Assembly: GCA_009697505.1 (NCBI GenBank)
Contig: SHUD01000011.1
Span: forward strand, 1 to 56,746
Reading direction: 5' to 3'
Source: Bryobacterales bacterium
GTDB taxonomy: Bacteria; Acidobacteriota; Terriglobia; Bryobacterales; Bryobacteraceae
DNA: 56,746 nucleotides
Position 1 is the first letter of the stretch; the number at the start of each line of letters is the position of its first letter. Below the pieces are notes generated by a model. That model had not been told where the DNA came from, searched no databases, and saw nothing but the letters and a program-made list of their open reading frames with translations. The translations under genes were made by a program, and so were the position numbers. Positions 6,733 to 16,245 of the stretch are shown here, in pieces.

Positions 6733-8667
6733 ATGAGCCAAATCCAGGTAACCCTTCCCGACGGAAGTGTCCAGAGTGTCGCGGCGGGCGCGGCGCCGAT
6801 CGATGTCGCGCGTTCCATCAGCCCTCGTCTGGCCGACGACGCGCTGGTCGCCAAGGTCAACGGCCATCTGTGGGATTTGAAGCGTCCCTTTGAAGCGGAC
6901 TCGTCATTGCAGATTTTGACGCCCAAGAATCCCGAGGCGCTGGAGGTGTACCGCCATTCGACGGCCCACCTTCTCGCGGCGGCCGTGCTCGAATTGTTTC
7001 CAGAAACCAAGCTCGGCATCGGTCCCGCGATTGAGAACGGGTTCTACTACGATTTCCAGCGCCCGCAGGCGTTCTCGCCCGAGGATCTCGAGAAGATCGA
7101 GAAGAAGATGTGGGAGCTGCAGGCCGGCGACTTACCCTACGAGCGCAGGTACATGCCCAAGGAAGAGGGCCTGAAGCTCTACGGCGATCAGCCCATGAAG
7201 TGCGAACTGATCACGGAAAAGGCAGATGCCATATTTTCCGAATACTCGTTGGGGTCGCACTTCATCGACTTCTGCCGCGGGCCGCACGTGCCGTCCACGA
7301 AAAAGATCAAGGCGTTCAAGCTGCTTTCCATCGCCGGCGCGTATTGGAAGGGCAACGAGAAGAACGCGCAGTTGCAGCGCATCTACGGGACCTCGTTTTT
7401 CACCAAGAAAGAACTCGACGATTATCTGGCTAAGCTCGAAGAGGCCAAGAAACGGGATCATCGCAAGCTGGGCCAGGAGCTGGACCTGTTCAGTATTCAG
7501 GAGCTGGCCGGGCCGGGGTTGATCTTCTTCCATCCCAAGGGCGCGCGGGTGCGCAAGATCATTGAAGACTGGATGCGCGATCAGTACCTGGCGCGCGGCT
7601 ACGACCTGGTCTACACGCCGCACGTGATGCGCGCGGATCTGTGGAAGACTTCGGGCCACCTGAGCCACTACGCTGAAAACATGTTCGCGGGCATGGAGCT
7701 GGACGACGCCGAGTATCGCCTGAAGCCCATGAATTGCCCGGGTCACATTCTGATTTACCGCGACCGGTTGCGCAGCTATAGGGAACTGCCGGTGCGGCTG
7801 GGCGAGCTCGGCACGGTGTATCGCTACGAACGCAGCGGAACCATGCACGGCTTGCTGCGCGTGCGCGGCTTCACGCAGGACGACGCCCACATTTTCTGCA
7901 CTCCTGAACAGGTGGAAGACGAAGTCGTAAGCTGCCTCGAGTTCGCGCTGGACACGTTGAAGGTCTTCGGCTTCGAACATTACGAGGCCGAAATTTCCAC
8001 TTGGGATGGCGGCGCCAGCGGCAAGTACGACGGCACTCCGGATCTGTGGCAGCTCGCCGAAAGCGCGTTGCAGCGGGCCGTGGGGCGGCTGGGCATTCAC
8101 GCCCCGGTGATGGCCGACGAAGCGGCGTTCTACGGGCCGAAGATCGACGTAAAACTGCTCGACGCACTGGGCCGCAAGTGGCAGCTATCGACGGTTCAGT
8201 TCGATTTCACGCTACCGCAGCGCTTCGGGCTCGAATACGTCGCCGAGGACGGCAAGCGGCATCAGCCGGTGATGGTGCATCGCGCGCTCTACGGCAGCAT
8301 TGAACGTTTCTTTGGGACACTGGTCGAGCATTACGCGGGCGCGTTCCCGGTGTGGCTGGCTCCGGTGCAGGTGGTGGTGATGCCGATCACGGACCGGCAG
8401 CAGGAATACGCGCGGACGGTACACGCGCGCCTGCAAGCCGCGGGGCTGCGCTCGCATTTGGACGACCGCAAGGAGAAGGTGAATCTCAAAATTCGCGAGT
8501 CGCAGTTACAGAAGGTACCTTATATGCTGGTGGTGGGCGACCGCGAAGCCGAAGCGGGAACGGTTTCCGTGCGCCACCGCAAGCACGCCGATATGGGTGT
8601 CAAACCGCTGGAGCAGTTCGTCGAAGATGTGACGAAGCTGGTCGAGTTGAAGTCGGCGACGGAATAG
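6733..8667 (+). CDS. thrS: Threonyl-tRNA synthetase
   Basis: 644 aa, full length for the bacterial enzyme that charges tRNA-Thr. Order: TGS domain (1-62, QIQVTLPDGSV), editing/SAD domain with HSTAH at 75-79, class II catalytic core with MNCPGH near 333-338 (zinc cysteine), motif 2 YRYERSGTMHGLLRVRGF, and the anticodon-binding domain from about 540. Start ATG 6733 has no clear Shine-Dalgarno; instead a small inverted repeat (TGAGA-TTAT-TCTCA, 6720-6733) covers the start. infC and the L35/L20 genes, often next to thrS, are absent here. Confidence 0.97.
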   Translation: MSQIQVTLPDGSVQSVAAGAAPIDVARSISPRLADDALVAKVNGHLWDLKRPFEADSSLQILTPKNPEALEVYRHSTAHLLAAAVLELFPETKLGIGPAIENGFYYDFQRPQAFSPEDLEKIEKKMWELQAGDLPYERRYMPKEEGLKLYGDQPMKCELITEKADAIFSEYSLGSHFIDFCRGPHVPSTKKIKAFKLLSIAGAYWKGNEKNAQLQRIYGTSFFTKKELDDYLAKLEEAKKRDHRKLGQELDLFSIQELAGPGLIFFHPKGARVRKIIEDWMRDQYLARGYDLVYTPHVMRADLWKTSGHLSHYAENMFAGMELDDAEYRLKPMNCPGHILIYRDRLRSYRELPVRLGELGTVYRYERSGTMHGLLRVRGFTQDDAHIFCTPEQVEDEVVSCLEFALDTLKVFGFEHYEAEISTWDGGASGKYDGTPDLWQLAESALQRAVGRLGIHAPVMADEAAFYGPKIDVKLLDALGRKWQLSTVQFDFTLPQRFGLEYVAEDGKRHQPVMVHRALYGSIERFFGTLVEHYAGAFPVWLAPVQVVVMPITDRQQEYARTVHARLQAAGLRSHLDDRKEKVNLKIRESQLQKVPYMLVVGDREAEAGTVSVRHRKHADMGVKPLEQFVEDVTKLVELKSATE

Positions 8668-8691
8668 CGGCGCGTATCAGGCGCGCGCCGC
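8667..8691. terminator. GC-rich hairpin between convergent genes
   Basis: Perfect 8-bp stem GCGGCGCG (8667-8674) with CGCGCCGC (8684-8691), 9-nt loop. It straddles the thrS stop and the end of the convergent membrane protein gene. There is no T-run on either side, so it may act as a weak bidirectional pause or an mRNA 3'-end barrier rather than a classical intrinsic terminator. Confidence 0.45.
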
Positions 8692-9135
8692 CTTACTCTG
8701 TGCCGAGACCGCACTTTCCTTATAGAGGGCCGCGCCGGCCAGCGCCCCCGCAACCCCTTCGACGATGCCGCCCAGGGTGGTCATCACCGTGAGGCTGGAT
8801 GGGAAGAGGCCGGTCACGCCCATCAGAGCGAAATTGGGTATGAGGAGGCCGGCCACCCAGACCGCCAGCCCCGCGCACACCGCGGTTTTCGGGCCGGCTC
8901 CGTAGCGCGGCCGGATTGCGGCGTAGAGCCACACCGTGAAGATGCCGTAGGCAAAGCCCAGCACGCTAAATCCGATGATTTGAGTGCTGGAAAAGTCGGG
9001 CCTTCCCAGCGCCTTCATGGCTTCGGCCCATTGCGGGGCGAGGATTACGCCATCGACGAGGAATCCCAATACATTTGCCACCAGGCCGGCCGCGAGCCCG
9101 CCTAAAATGACACCGCCCAAATTGATTTTTCCCAT
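8677..9135 (-). CDS. Four-helix membrane protein, unknown function
   Basis: 152 aa from ATG 9135, which has an excellent Shine-Dalgarno (AAGGAGA, 6 nt upstream). Sequence opens MGKINLGGVILGGLAAGLVA, and four hydrophobic segments can be seen at about 6-30, 50-72, 80-102 and 110-135, with glycine-zipper-like spacing in the first and last. The C-terminus (SAQSKAARA) is polar. It looks like a conserved acidobacterial membrane protein; I know no function. The Shine-Dalgarno is held in a hairpin. Divergent from the radical SAM gene, convergent with thrS. Confidence 0.8.
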   Translation of the reverse strand: MGKINLGGVILGGLAAGLVANVLGFLVDGVILAPQWAEAMKALGRPDFSSTQIIGFSVLGFAYGIFTVWLYAAIRPRYGAGPKTAVCAGLAVWVAGLLIPNFALMGVTGLFPSSLTVMTTLGGIVEGVAGALAGAALYKESAVSAQSKAARA

Positions 9136-9137
9136 AA

Positions 9138-9154
9138 GTCTCCTTCGGGGAGAC
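9138..9154 (-). promoter_or_regulatory. Hairpin sequestering the Shine-Dalgarno of the 152-aa gene
   Basis: On the minus strand GTCTCC-CCGAA-GGAGAC forms a perfect 6-bp stem; the right arm contains the GGAGA ribosome-binding site of the gene starting at 9135. Such structures can make translation depend on temperature or a melting factor. Seen in sequence; regulatory effect inferred. Confidence 0.4.
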
Positions 9155-9207
9155 AATGACACGAAAGCCGAGCTGGGTGCAGGGGCGGCAGCGCAGGCGC
9201 ACGGCTC

Positions 9208-9213
9208 TACAAT
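9208..9213 (+). promoter_or_regulatory. -10 box for a leaderless radical SAM transcript
   Basis: TACAAT lies 6 nt before the GTG start at 9220, which places the transcription start at or next to the start codon. No Shine-Dalgarno precedes the GTG. The same arrangement recurs at other genes in the window. No good -35 hexamer is visible. Confidence 0.5.
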
Positions 9214-9219
9214 CGAAGT

Positions 9220-10083
9220 GTGGCGTCGCACTTCGTGTCCCGGCCGGTGCGTTCCGCGGCTGCGCGAACCATCCTCAGTCCGACGTCGGGATTCATTGCC
9301 GAGGCGGGATTCACGCACTCGTTGACTCCGGCGCGTAATTGCACTTTTGGCTGCACGTATTGCTATGTCCCCACATTGCGCGTGCAGGGAGGATTGAAGC
9401 CGGAAGACTGGCAGCGCTGGGGCCAGTTCACGACGTTCAAGACCAACGCGGCGGAATTGCTCGGGCGGGAACTCCGGAATCACCAGCGTATCTATTGCTC
9501 GCCGCTGGTTGATCCCTATCAACCAGCGGAGGAAGGCGAGCGAATGATGCCCCGCGTTCTTCAAGCCATGGCCGCGTCGCCGCCAGGGGTTTTCACGCTA
9601 CAAACGCGCGGCACATTGATCTTGCGCGATCTGAATCTGCTCCGCGCGCTGGCCCGCCGCACCACGCTCCGCGTCAGCTTTTCGATCACCACCAATCGCG
9701 ACGAAGTGCGCCGGCGGTATGAGCCGCGCTGCGCGCCGATCGCCGAGCGCCTGGCTGTGATCCGCACGCTGCGCGATGCCGGCATAGAGACCTACGCGAC
9801 GCTCGCGCCCCTGCTGCCGTGCGATCCCGAGGAGCTGGCGCGACTGGCCATTGATGCCAGCGGACGCGATCTCATCGGCGACGCCCTGCACGTACGCGGA
9901 GTGAAGCCGCGCGGCGCGACGACACGGGATGCGGCCCTTCGGGTCGCCGCCGTGAACGGTCACTACCAGTGGCTCGATCCGGCATTCCAATCGGAAACCA
10001 TCGGCCGCATCGCAGCCGCCGCCAAGGCGCTGGGACATAGCTTTACCACGGGACCCTCAGGATTTGCGAAATTGGCGGCATGA
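9220..10083 (+). CDS. Radical SAM protein, SPL/Rv2578c-like
   Basis: 287 aa. The radical SAM cluster motif is CTFGCTYC (CxxxCxxC) near residue 42, followed by YVPTLRVQGG and a TIM-barrel-like body with YCSPLVDPYQPAE and TLQTRGTLILRDL. This resembles the spore-photoproduct-lyase-like / Rv2578c group of radical SAM proteins, whose substrates are mostly unknown. There is no SPASM or B12 domain. Start GTG 9220 follows a TACAAT box. The stop overlaps the next gene's ATG by 4 nt (ATGA), so it is co-translated with an ALDH7-type dehydrogenase; a shared pathway is possible but unproven. Confidence 0.82.
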   Translation: MASHFVSRPVRSAAARTILSPTSGFIAEAGFTHSLTPARNCTFGCTYCYVPTLRVQGGLKPEDWQRWGQFTTFKTNAAELLGRELRNHQRIYCSPLVDPYQPAEEGERMMPRVLQAMAASPPGVFTLQTRGTLILRDLNLLRALARRTTLRVSFSITTNRDEVRRRYEPRCAPIAERLAVIRTLRDAGIETYATLAPLLPCDPEELARLAIDASGRDLIGDALHVRGVKPRGATTRDAALRVAAVNGHYQWLDPAFQSETIGRIAAAAKALGHSFTTGPSGFAKLAA

Positions 10084-11582
10084 GCCTCCTCGATCAAATT
10101 CTGCACAAGACGCATTCGGGAGCCTGCGGCCAGACCTGGATCGACGATCCCGGCGGCGAAGAGCTGGTGTCTTTCAATCCCGCCGACGGCAGCGCATTGG
10201 GACGCGTGCGCATGGCCAGCGGGGACAACTACGAGTTGGTCCTGCGGGCCGCCACGGCAACGTTCGAACGCTGGCGGATGCTGCCGGCGCCGCGCCGCGG
10301 CGAGATCGTCCGTGAGATCGGCAATGAACTGCGGCTGGCCAAAGATGAATTGGGCACGCTGGTCACCCTTGAAATGGGCAAGATTCTCGCCGAGGGGAAG
10401 GGCGAAGTGCAGGAGATGATCGACGTCGCCGACTTCGCCACCGGTCTTTCACGGCAGCTTCATGGCCTGACCATGCACAGTGAACGCCCCGGGCACCGGA
10501 TGTACGAACAATGGCATCCGCTGGGTGTCGTGGGGGTGATTAGCGCGTTCAATTTTCCCGTCGCGGTGTGGAGCTGGAACGCGCTCATTGCGATGGCATG
10601 CGGCGACACGGTGGTGTGGAAGCCGTCGAGCAAGACGCCGCTGACGGCGATCGCCGTGCAGCATATCTGCAATCGTGTGCTGGCGCGTCACGGCTGGCAG
10701 GGTGTGTTGAATCTGGTGATCGGAAGCGGAGAAGTTGTGGGAGACAGGCTGGTGCGCGATCCCCGCGTTCCATTGATCAGCGCGACGGGGTCGACTGCCA
10801 TGGGCAAGCGGATAGCTCCGATCATCGCGGCGGGCATGCGCCGGAGTCTGCTCGAGTTGGGCGGCAACAACGGTGTGATCGTGATGGATGACGCCGACCC
10901 GGATCTGGTCGTGCGCGCGGTACTGTTTGGCGCCGTGGGCACGGCCGGGCAGCGCTGCACTTCGATCCGCAGGCTGTTTTTGCAGAAAGGGATTGCGAGG
11001 CGTATCACCGACAGGCTGTCGGTTGCTTACCGGCAAATCCGCATCGGCGATCCGTCAGATCCGGCGACGCTGATGGGTCCGCTTATCGACCGGGACGCCG
11101 TGGCGGCGATGGAACGCGGTTTGGAGCGGGCACGTAATGAAGGCGGGCATATCGTGTACGGCGGCAAAAGCTTGGCTGGCTGCTTCGTCGAACCGGTGCT
11201 GATCCACGCGCGGCCGGATATGCCGGTGGTCAGAGAAGAACTCTTCGCGCCGGTCTTGTACTTGCTGGAATTCGACACGCTCGACGAAGTCCTCGCCTGG
11301 CACAACGATGTTCCACAGGGCCTGTCGTCGGCGATCTTTACGTCGAATGTGCAATCCGCCGAGATGTTCCTGAGCGCTGGTGGCAGCGACTGCGGGATTG
11401 CCAACGTCAATACCGGCACCAGCGGCCCGGAAATCGGTGGAGCATTTGGCGGCGAGAAGGAGACCGGCGGCGGGCGCGAGTCCGGCAGCGACTCCTGGAA
11501 AGCCTACATGCGCCGGCAGACGGTGACGGTGAATTGGTCCGGCGAGTTGCCGCTGGCGCAGGGAATCAAATTCGAACTGTAG
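10080..11582 (+). CDS. ALDH7-family aldehyde dehydrogenase (aminoadipate semialdehyde type)
   Basis: 500 aa. NAD(P)-dependent aldehyde dehydrogenase with FNFPVAVWSWNA, the glycine motif SATGSTAMGKRI, the general base region LLELGGNNGVIV and the catalytic cysteine in GTAGQRCTSIRRL. HGLTMHSERPGHRMYEQWHP and the C-terminal INVNTG-like NVNTGTSGPEIGGAFGGEK with GRESGSDSWK are hallmarks of the antiquitin/ALDH7 group, which oxidises alpha-aminoadipate semialdehyde (piperideine-6-carboxylate) in lysine breakdown. Second gene of an operon with the radical SAM protein; 19 nt separate it from the amidase. The exact substrate is inferred from family. Confidence 0.9.
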   Translation: MSLLDQILHKTHSGACGQTWIDDPGGEELVSFNPADGSALGRVRMASGDNYELVLRAATATFERWRMLPAPRRGEIVREIGNELRLAKDELGTLVTLEMGKILAEGKGEVQEMIDVADFATGLSRQLHGLTMHSERPGHRMYEQWHPLGVVGVISAFNFPVAVWSWNALIAMACGDTVVWKPSSKTPLTAIAVQHICNRVLARHGWQGVLNLVIGSGEVVGDRLVRDPRVPLISATGSTAMGKRIAPIIAAGMRRSLLELGGNNGVIVMDDADPDLVVRAVLFGAVGTAGQRCTSIRRLFLQKGIARRITDRLSVAYRQIRIGDPSDPATLMGPLIDRDAVAAMERGLERARNEGGHIVYGGKSLAGCFVEPVLIHARPDMPVVREELFAPVLYLLEFDTLDEVLAWHNDVPQGLSSAIFTSNVQSAEMFLSAGGSDCGIANVNTGTSGPEIGGAFGGEKETGGGRESGSDSWKAYMRRQTVTVNWSGELPLAQGIKFEL

Positions 11583-11601
11583 CGTGTGCCATCATTGCCG
11601 T

Positions 11602-13257
11602 ATGCGCCGGGTCGCCGTGTTGCTGTTGGCGGGGATGTCGTTAAACAGTCAGAGCCGCGTCGCGCGTCAGCCGTTCACGGTTGTCGAGGCTACAATTCCG
11701 CAAATGCGCGCGGCGATCGAGCAGAAGCGGGTCACGTCGCGCGAGCTGGTCCAGCAGTATCTGACGCGCATCGCCATTTACGAGGATAAGCTCCATGCGG
11801 CCATCACCGTCAATCGCGATGCCCTGAAAGAAGCCGGTGCCCGCGATCGCGAGCGTGCACAAGGCAAGGTGCGCGGCCCGCTCCACGGCATCCCGATCGC
11901 CGTGAAAGACAACATCCACACCACGAATATGCCGACCACCGGAGGCGCGCTGGCCTTCGACGGCTTTGTGCCCCCTTATGAAGCGACGCTGGTGAAGAAC
12001 CTGCGCGACGCCGGCGCGGTGATTATCGCCAAGACCACGCTGACGGAGCTGGCCAACTGGGTGGCGGGACCACCCACGCCGATGCCTGGGAATTACAGCG
12101 CGCTCGGCGGCTATGGGATGAATCCGTACGATCCCCGGCGCGACCCGCGAGAAGGCCTCGCGGACGGCCGGCCTGTGCTGGATTCCGGCGGCTCGAGTTC
12201 GGCGGTTGGCACGGCGGCGAACCTGTGGGCGGCGAATGTGGGGACGGAGACGTCAGGCTCCATTCTGAATCCCGCGAGCCGGAACATGCTGGTGGGCATC
12301 AAGCCCACGGTGGGCCGCGTCAGCCGCCACGGCGTCATTCCGATTACGGCGGACCAGGACACGCCCGGACCTATCGCCAAGAGCGTGACGGATGCGGCGA
12401 TTCTGTTGGGCGTGCTGGAAGGGCCGGCGCCAGATCCGGCCGACCCTGCCACGCGAGCCTGCCTGCCGCCGCCAGGCCGCGACTACACCCGCTTCTTACG
12501 CCGCGAAGGTTTGCGCGGGGCGCGCATCGGCATCCCTCGCGAGTTTTACTTTGGCGCAAGTTTGACGGCTGCGCAACGAAAAGTGATGGACGAGGCAATC
12601 GAGATTCTCCGGCAACAGGGCGCCGTCGTGATCGATCCGGCGGACATTCCGAGCGTGGTTGCGGACGATCCGCGCAACAGCTTGCTCAGGTGGAATACCT
12701 GCCAGAGCGGGAAGGGGAGCGACGCCGGCTGCTCGACGGTGTTCAAATACGGCTTGAAACGGGACTTCAACCAATGGTTGGCATCCTTGGGGCCCACGGC
12801 GCCTGTGAAGTCCCTTACGGATCTGCGCAAGTTCAACCTGGCGCATCAGGCGGCTGGTGCCATCAAGTATGGGCAGACCTTGCTGGATATCTCCGATGAG
12901 ATGGATGTGGACGGGGACCGCGCGCGCTACCAGGCCGATCGCGCCAAAGACATCTTGCTGGCGGGCACGAACGGGATTGACGCTGCCATGAAGCAGCACC
13001 GGCTTGACGCCTTGCTCTTTCCCGGTCCCAACGGAGCCGCGATTGCGGCCAAGCCCGGCTATCCCACCGTGGTGGTTCCCTTCGGCATGGTTCCCAATAC
13101 TGGCGCGCGGCCCTTTCCTGACGGCTTCCAGCCGCGGCCGGCGCCGTTTGGCGTTAGTTTCTCGGGGATGGCGTGCAGCGAGCCGCGATTAATCGAAATC
13201 GCTTACGCGTTCGAGCAAGCCACCAAGCGGCGCGTGCCGCCGGCCCCCGTGCCTTGA
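11602..13257 (+). CDS. Secreted amidase-signature-family hydrolase
   Basis: 551 aa from ATG 11602, preferred over an upstream GTG because it gives a signal peptide (RRVAVLLLAGMSLNSQS). The amidase signature is complete: Lys in GIPIAVKDNIHT, the glycine/serine loop DSGGSSSAVG and the nucleophile region NVGTETSGSI, consistent with the Ser-cisSer-Lys triad hydrolysing C-N amide bonds. Export suggests it acts in the periplasm, unlike GatA. A 108-bp piece (12696-12803) occurs as a scrap at 5239-5346. The 3' end runs into a 14-bp tandem repeat that contains its stop codon. Confidence 0.88.
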   Translation: MRRVAVLLLAGMSLNSQSRVARQPFTVVEATIPQMRAAIEQKRVTSRELVQQYLTRIAIYEDKLHAAITVNRDALKEAGARDRERAQGKVRGPLHGIPIAVKDNIHTTNMPTTGGALAFDGFVPPYEATLVKNLRDAGAVIIAKTTLTELANWVAGPPTPMPGNYSALGGYGMNPYDPRRDPREGLADGRPVLDSGGSSSAVGTAANLWAANVGTETSGSILNPASRNMLVGIKPTVGRVSRHGVIPITADQDTPGPIAKSVTDAAILLGVLEGPAPDPADPATRACLPPPGRDYTRFLRREGLRGARIGIPREFYFGASLTAAQRKVMDEAIEILRQQGAVVIDPADIPSVVADDPRNSLLRWNTCQSGKGSDAGCSTVFKYGLKRDFNQWLASLGPTAPVKSLTDLRKFNLAHQAAGAIKYGQTLLDISDEMDVDGDRARYQADRAKDILLAGTNGIDAAMKQHRLDALLFPGPNGAAIAAKPGYPTVVVPFGMVPNTGARPFPDGFQPRPAPFGVSFSGMACSEPRLIEIAYAFEQATKRRVPPAPVP

Positions 13258-13302
13258 TGAGCGTGCCTTGATGAGCGTGCCCTGATGAGCGTGCCCTGAC
13301 CG
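13247..13302. repeat. Four tandem copies of a 14-bp unit
   Basis: The unit GCGTGCCTTGATGA is repeated at 13247-13260, 13261-13274, 13275-13288 and 13289-13302 with one to three changes per copy. The first copy holds the amidase stop codon (13255-13257), so the array arose by duplicating the gene's last codons outward. The unit is not a multiple of three, so copies rotate frame. Confidence 0.9.
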
Positions 13303-13306
13303 CCGT

Positions 13307-13843
13307 CTATGGCTTTCCGTTTTTCGTGATACCGGGCTCTTTGAGCAGCTCACGGATGGTGCCGCGGATGACGGTCTCCATCTTGTCCATCAGAGGGTCG
13401 TCGCCGGCAAGCTGCACCCGCACCATGCCTTTCGCGTCGATAAACAGAATGACGGGGACGAAAGGACGGTCGTCGGGCTTGAGGTTCGCGAGTCGCAGAA
13501 AGGCTGCTTTGTCCAAGTACCCAATCGGGAAGTTAGGCTGGTGCTGGGCTCCGAACGGCGCGATTGCCTTTGCCGCATCCGGGTCTCCCGCCGCCGCGAC
13601 TACTTGCAGTCCCTGCGCTGCGGACTCCTTCTGCATGATCTTCAGAAAGTCTACGGCGTGGTCGCAATGTTCACAATCGGTCGAGATGAGAGCCAGCACC
13701 AGCGCCTTGCCGCGATACTGCTTCAGATCCAGCTTCTTGCCGCCGGGTTGGGAAATGGGAACATCCGGGAGCGGCCGGCCGGGCGGCATTCCGGCGAACA
13801 CGGGGACGAGCAGACTCAGGGCCAGAAGAGTACGGTGTAGCAT
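13307..13843 (-). CDS. Exported thioredoxin-fold protein (TlpA/AhpC-TSA-like)
   Basis: 178 aa from ATG 13843, which gives a signal peptide (LHRTLLALSLLVPVFAG). The thioredoxin-like domain follows: LPDVPISQPGGKKLDLKQYRG, VLALISTDCEHC with a CxxC redox pair (CEHC, about residue 62), then PFVPVILFIDAKGMV with the cis-proline region. Family members reduce or shuttle disulfides outside the cytoplasm. A TAAAAT box sits 7 nt before the ATG inside the 3' end of ftsK, so it probably has its own promoter and a leaderless mRNA. Confidence 0.82.
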   Translation of the reverse strand: MLHRTLLALSLLVPVFAGMPPGRPLPDVPISQPGGKKLDLKQYRGKALVLALISTDCEHCDHAVDFLKIMQKESAAQGLQVVAAAGDPDAAKAIAPFGAQHQPNFPIGYLDKAAFLRLANLKPDDRPFVPVILFIDAKGMVRVQLAGDDPLMDKMETVIRGTIRELLKEPGITKNGKP

Positions 13844-13848
13844 CGTAC

Positions 13849-16245
13849 TTATTTTAGTTGATTTTCCACTTCCGCGAGCCAATCCGGGCTCTTCAAGACT
13901 TCTCTTGGGCGGCTGCCGTCGGGCGGGCCGATGATGCCGTCGCGCTGCATGGCATCCAGGATGCGCGCGGCGCGGCCGTAGCCTAGCCGCAAACGCCGCT
14001 GCAGTGTGGACGTGGACGCCTTGCCCATATCCAGCACCACACGCACTGCTTCCTGGTACATGGGGTCCTCGGGTCCGGCCATCTCATCGCCGTCGGGATC
14101 ATCGTCATCGGTGGGCGGCGCCAACAGGAACGTCTGGTCGTATTCCGGCGCGGCCTGCCTCTTCCAGAATTCGACCACATCGTTGGTTTCCGACTCACTG
14201 ACGTAGGAGCCGTGGACGCGCACCAAGCGAGAAGAGCCCGGCGGCAGGAACAGCATGTCGCCGCGGCCGAGCAGGTGCTCGGCGCCCATCACATCGAGGA
14301 CCGTGCGGGAGTCGACGCGCGTGGCCACGCGGAAACTGATCCGCGCCGGGAAATTGGCTTTAATCAAACCGGTGATCACGTCGACGCTGGGGCGTTGCGT
14401 GGCGAGAACCAAATGCATGCCCACGGCGCGCGCCATTTGCGCCAGGCGCGTTACAGACTCTTCGACGTTGGCGCGTTCGAGCATCATCAGGTCGGCGAGC
14501 TCGTCGATGATAATCAGGACGTAGGGAATGGGCTCGAGCACGGGCTCGTCCATTTCCTCCTCAAAGAGGCTGCGCGGTTTGGCCTGCAACTGCCGGACTT
14601 TCCGGTTGTATTGATCGATGTTGCGGACGCCCAGCGAAGCCAGCAGCTTCAGACGCCGCTCCATTTCAAGCACCGCGTTGCGCAGCGCGTTGGTGGCCTT
14701 CTTGGGATCCGTGATCACCGGCGTCAGCAAGTGCGGAATGCCTTCGTAGAGGCCGAATTCCAGGCGCTTGGGGTCAATCATGATCATGCGCACCTGGTGC
14801 GGCGTGGCCTTGTACAGGATGGACATGATCAGCGAATTGAGCATGACGCTCTTTCCCGATCCGGTGGAGCCCGCGATCAGCAAGTGCGGCATGGTGTCGA
14901 GCGCGGCAATCTTCATGCGCCCGTTGATGTCCTTGCCGAGAGCCACGGTTAAGGGTGATGTCGAGTTGTGGAACTCCTCGCTTTCGAGGATTTGGCGCAA
15001 GCTGATCACCTCGCGCCGCGAATTGGGCACTTCGATGCCGACAGTAGGTTTACCGGGAATCCGTTCAATGAGAATCGACTCCGCTTGCAGTCCCAGGCAC
15101 AGATCTTCGCTGAGCGTGGTGATGCGCGAATACTTGATGCCGGCCTCGGGTTTGAATTCGAAGGTGGTGACCACGGGCCCGGGATTGATCTGGGTGACCG
15201 ATCCGCGGACGTTGAATTCTTCGAACTTGGACTTGATCTTAGCGGCGGTTTCCTTCAACTCCAAGCTGTCGAAGGCTTCGCGCGGAGGCGGTTCCTGCAA
15301 TAGATCCGTGGGAGGAATCTTGAAACTGGCGCGCTGGCGGCGTGGCTCGGGTGGGGCCATGCGCGCGGGTTCGTCGGCCGGTGCATCAAAAGATGGAGCC
15401 TCCGGCAGTTGCTCCAGGGTGCGGATGGGGATGTCTGCGAAGGGCTCGGGTTCGGCATCGGCGGCCTCCGGCGTGTAGCGCGGAGCGAAGTGATCCACAA
15501 TGGGAGGTTCCCGGTAAGCTTGGGGCGGCTCCAGCAGCGCCGGTGTTTGTGCCTCGGCGCCTTCCATCGCGGCCCTTTCCTTGACCGCCATCGCTCTGCG
15601 CAAGGCGCGCTGCCCGGCGCGTTCTTTGGCCAGGCGCGCGCGCGATTCGCGCCACGATGTCAGGCGGGCGGAGACTCCACGGAACGAATTTCCGCACAAT
15701 GCAGCAGGTCTCCGGAACCACCTGGAGAGCATGGAGACCTCAAAGGTGGATACCAGGTACAAGCCGACGATCCAGCACGCCGCCGTGACTATCGCGGCTC
15801 CCATCAGGTTTAGAGAAGCCATCAGCGTATCCGCCAGCAACACTCCGATGACGCCGCCCGCGGGCAGGGAACTGGCAATCGGACGCCAGCCCGGCGCGAA
15901 GCCCAGCGCGGCGCAGGATGCGGAGACGAGCATGACGGCGCCGGCGATTTTGGCCAGCGGAGCCTGGATTTCCGAGGAGCGAATCCAATGCCAGCCCAGC
16001 AGCAGTGTTAAAACAGGGACGGAAAATGCAATGAGGCCAAGCATCTGCAAAAGCAAGTCGGCGAGAAACGCCCCCAGCCGGCCGGTTAGGTTTATGGGCG
16101 TGGCCGCTCCCGACGCGGTATTCCACGACGGGTCGAACGGACTGTAGGAGACGAGGGCAATGAGAAAGAAAAGCCCTGCAACAAGAAACACGAATCCCGC
16201 GGGCTCGTTCAGCCTTGGGTGGGTGGTGGGTCCTAAAAATTTCAT
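13849..16245 (-). CDS. ftsK: DNA translocase FtsK/SpoIIIE
   Basis: 798 aa. Four N-terminal membrane helices (about 18-180), a ~150-residue charged/proline linker, then the motor: alpha domain with [20 protein letters not shown], RecA-like beta domain with Walker [11 protein letters not shown] (about 457-466) and Walker [13 protein letters not shown], and a winged-helix gamma domain at the C-terminus ([20 protein letters not shown]) that reads KOPS sites. It clears chromosome ends through the division septum and activates XerCD at dif. Overlaps uppP by 4 nt (ATGA), so the two are coupled. Confidence 0.96.
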   Translation of the reverse strand: MKFLGPTTHPRLNEPAGFVFLVAGLFFLIALVSYSPFDPSWNTASGAATPINLTGRLGAFLADLLLQMLGLIAFSVPVLTLLLGWHWIRSSEIQAPLAKIAGAVMLVSASCAALGFAPGWRPIASSLPAGGVIGVLLADTLMASLNLMGAAIVTAACWIVGLYLVSTFEVSMLSRWFRRPAALCGNSFRGVSARLTSWRESRARLAKERAGQRALRRAMAVKERAAMEGAEAQTPALLEPPQAYREPPIVDHFAPRYTPEAADAEPEPFADIPIRTLEQLPEAPSFDAPADEPARMAPPEPRRQRASFKIPPTDLLQEPPPREAFDSLELKETAAKIKSKFEEFNVRGSVTQINPGPVVTTFEFKPEAGIKYSRITTLSEDLCLGLQAESILIERIPGKPTVGIEVPNSRREVISLRQILESEEFHNSTSPLTVALGKDINGRMKIAALDTMPHLLIAGSTGSGKSVMLNSLIMSILYKATPHQVRMIMIDPKRLEFGLYEGIPHLLTPVITDPKKATNALRNAVLEMERRLKLLASLGVRNIDQYNRKVRQLQAKPRSLFEEEMDEPVLEPIPYVLIIIDELADLMMLERANVEESVTRLAQMARAVGMHLVLATQRPSVDVITGLIKANFPARISFRVATRVDSRTVLDVMGAEHLLGRGDMLFLPPGSSRLVRVHGSYVSESETNDVVEFWKRQAAPEYDQTFLLAPPTDDDDPDGDEMAGPEDPMYQEAVRVVLDMGKASTSTLQRRLRLGYGRAARILDAMQRDGIIGPPDGSRPREVLKSPDWLAEVENQLK

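Noticed and set aside
7132-8100. 322-codon minus-strand frame inside thrS
   Set aside because: Shadow of a highly conserved synthetase gene.
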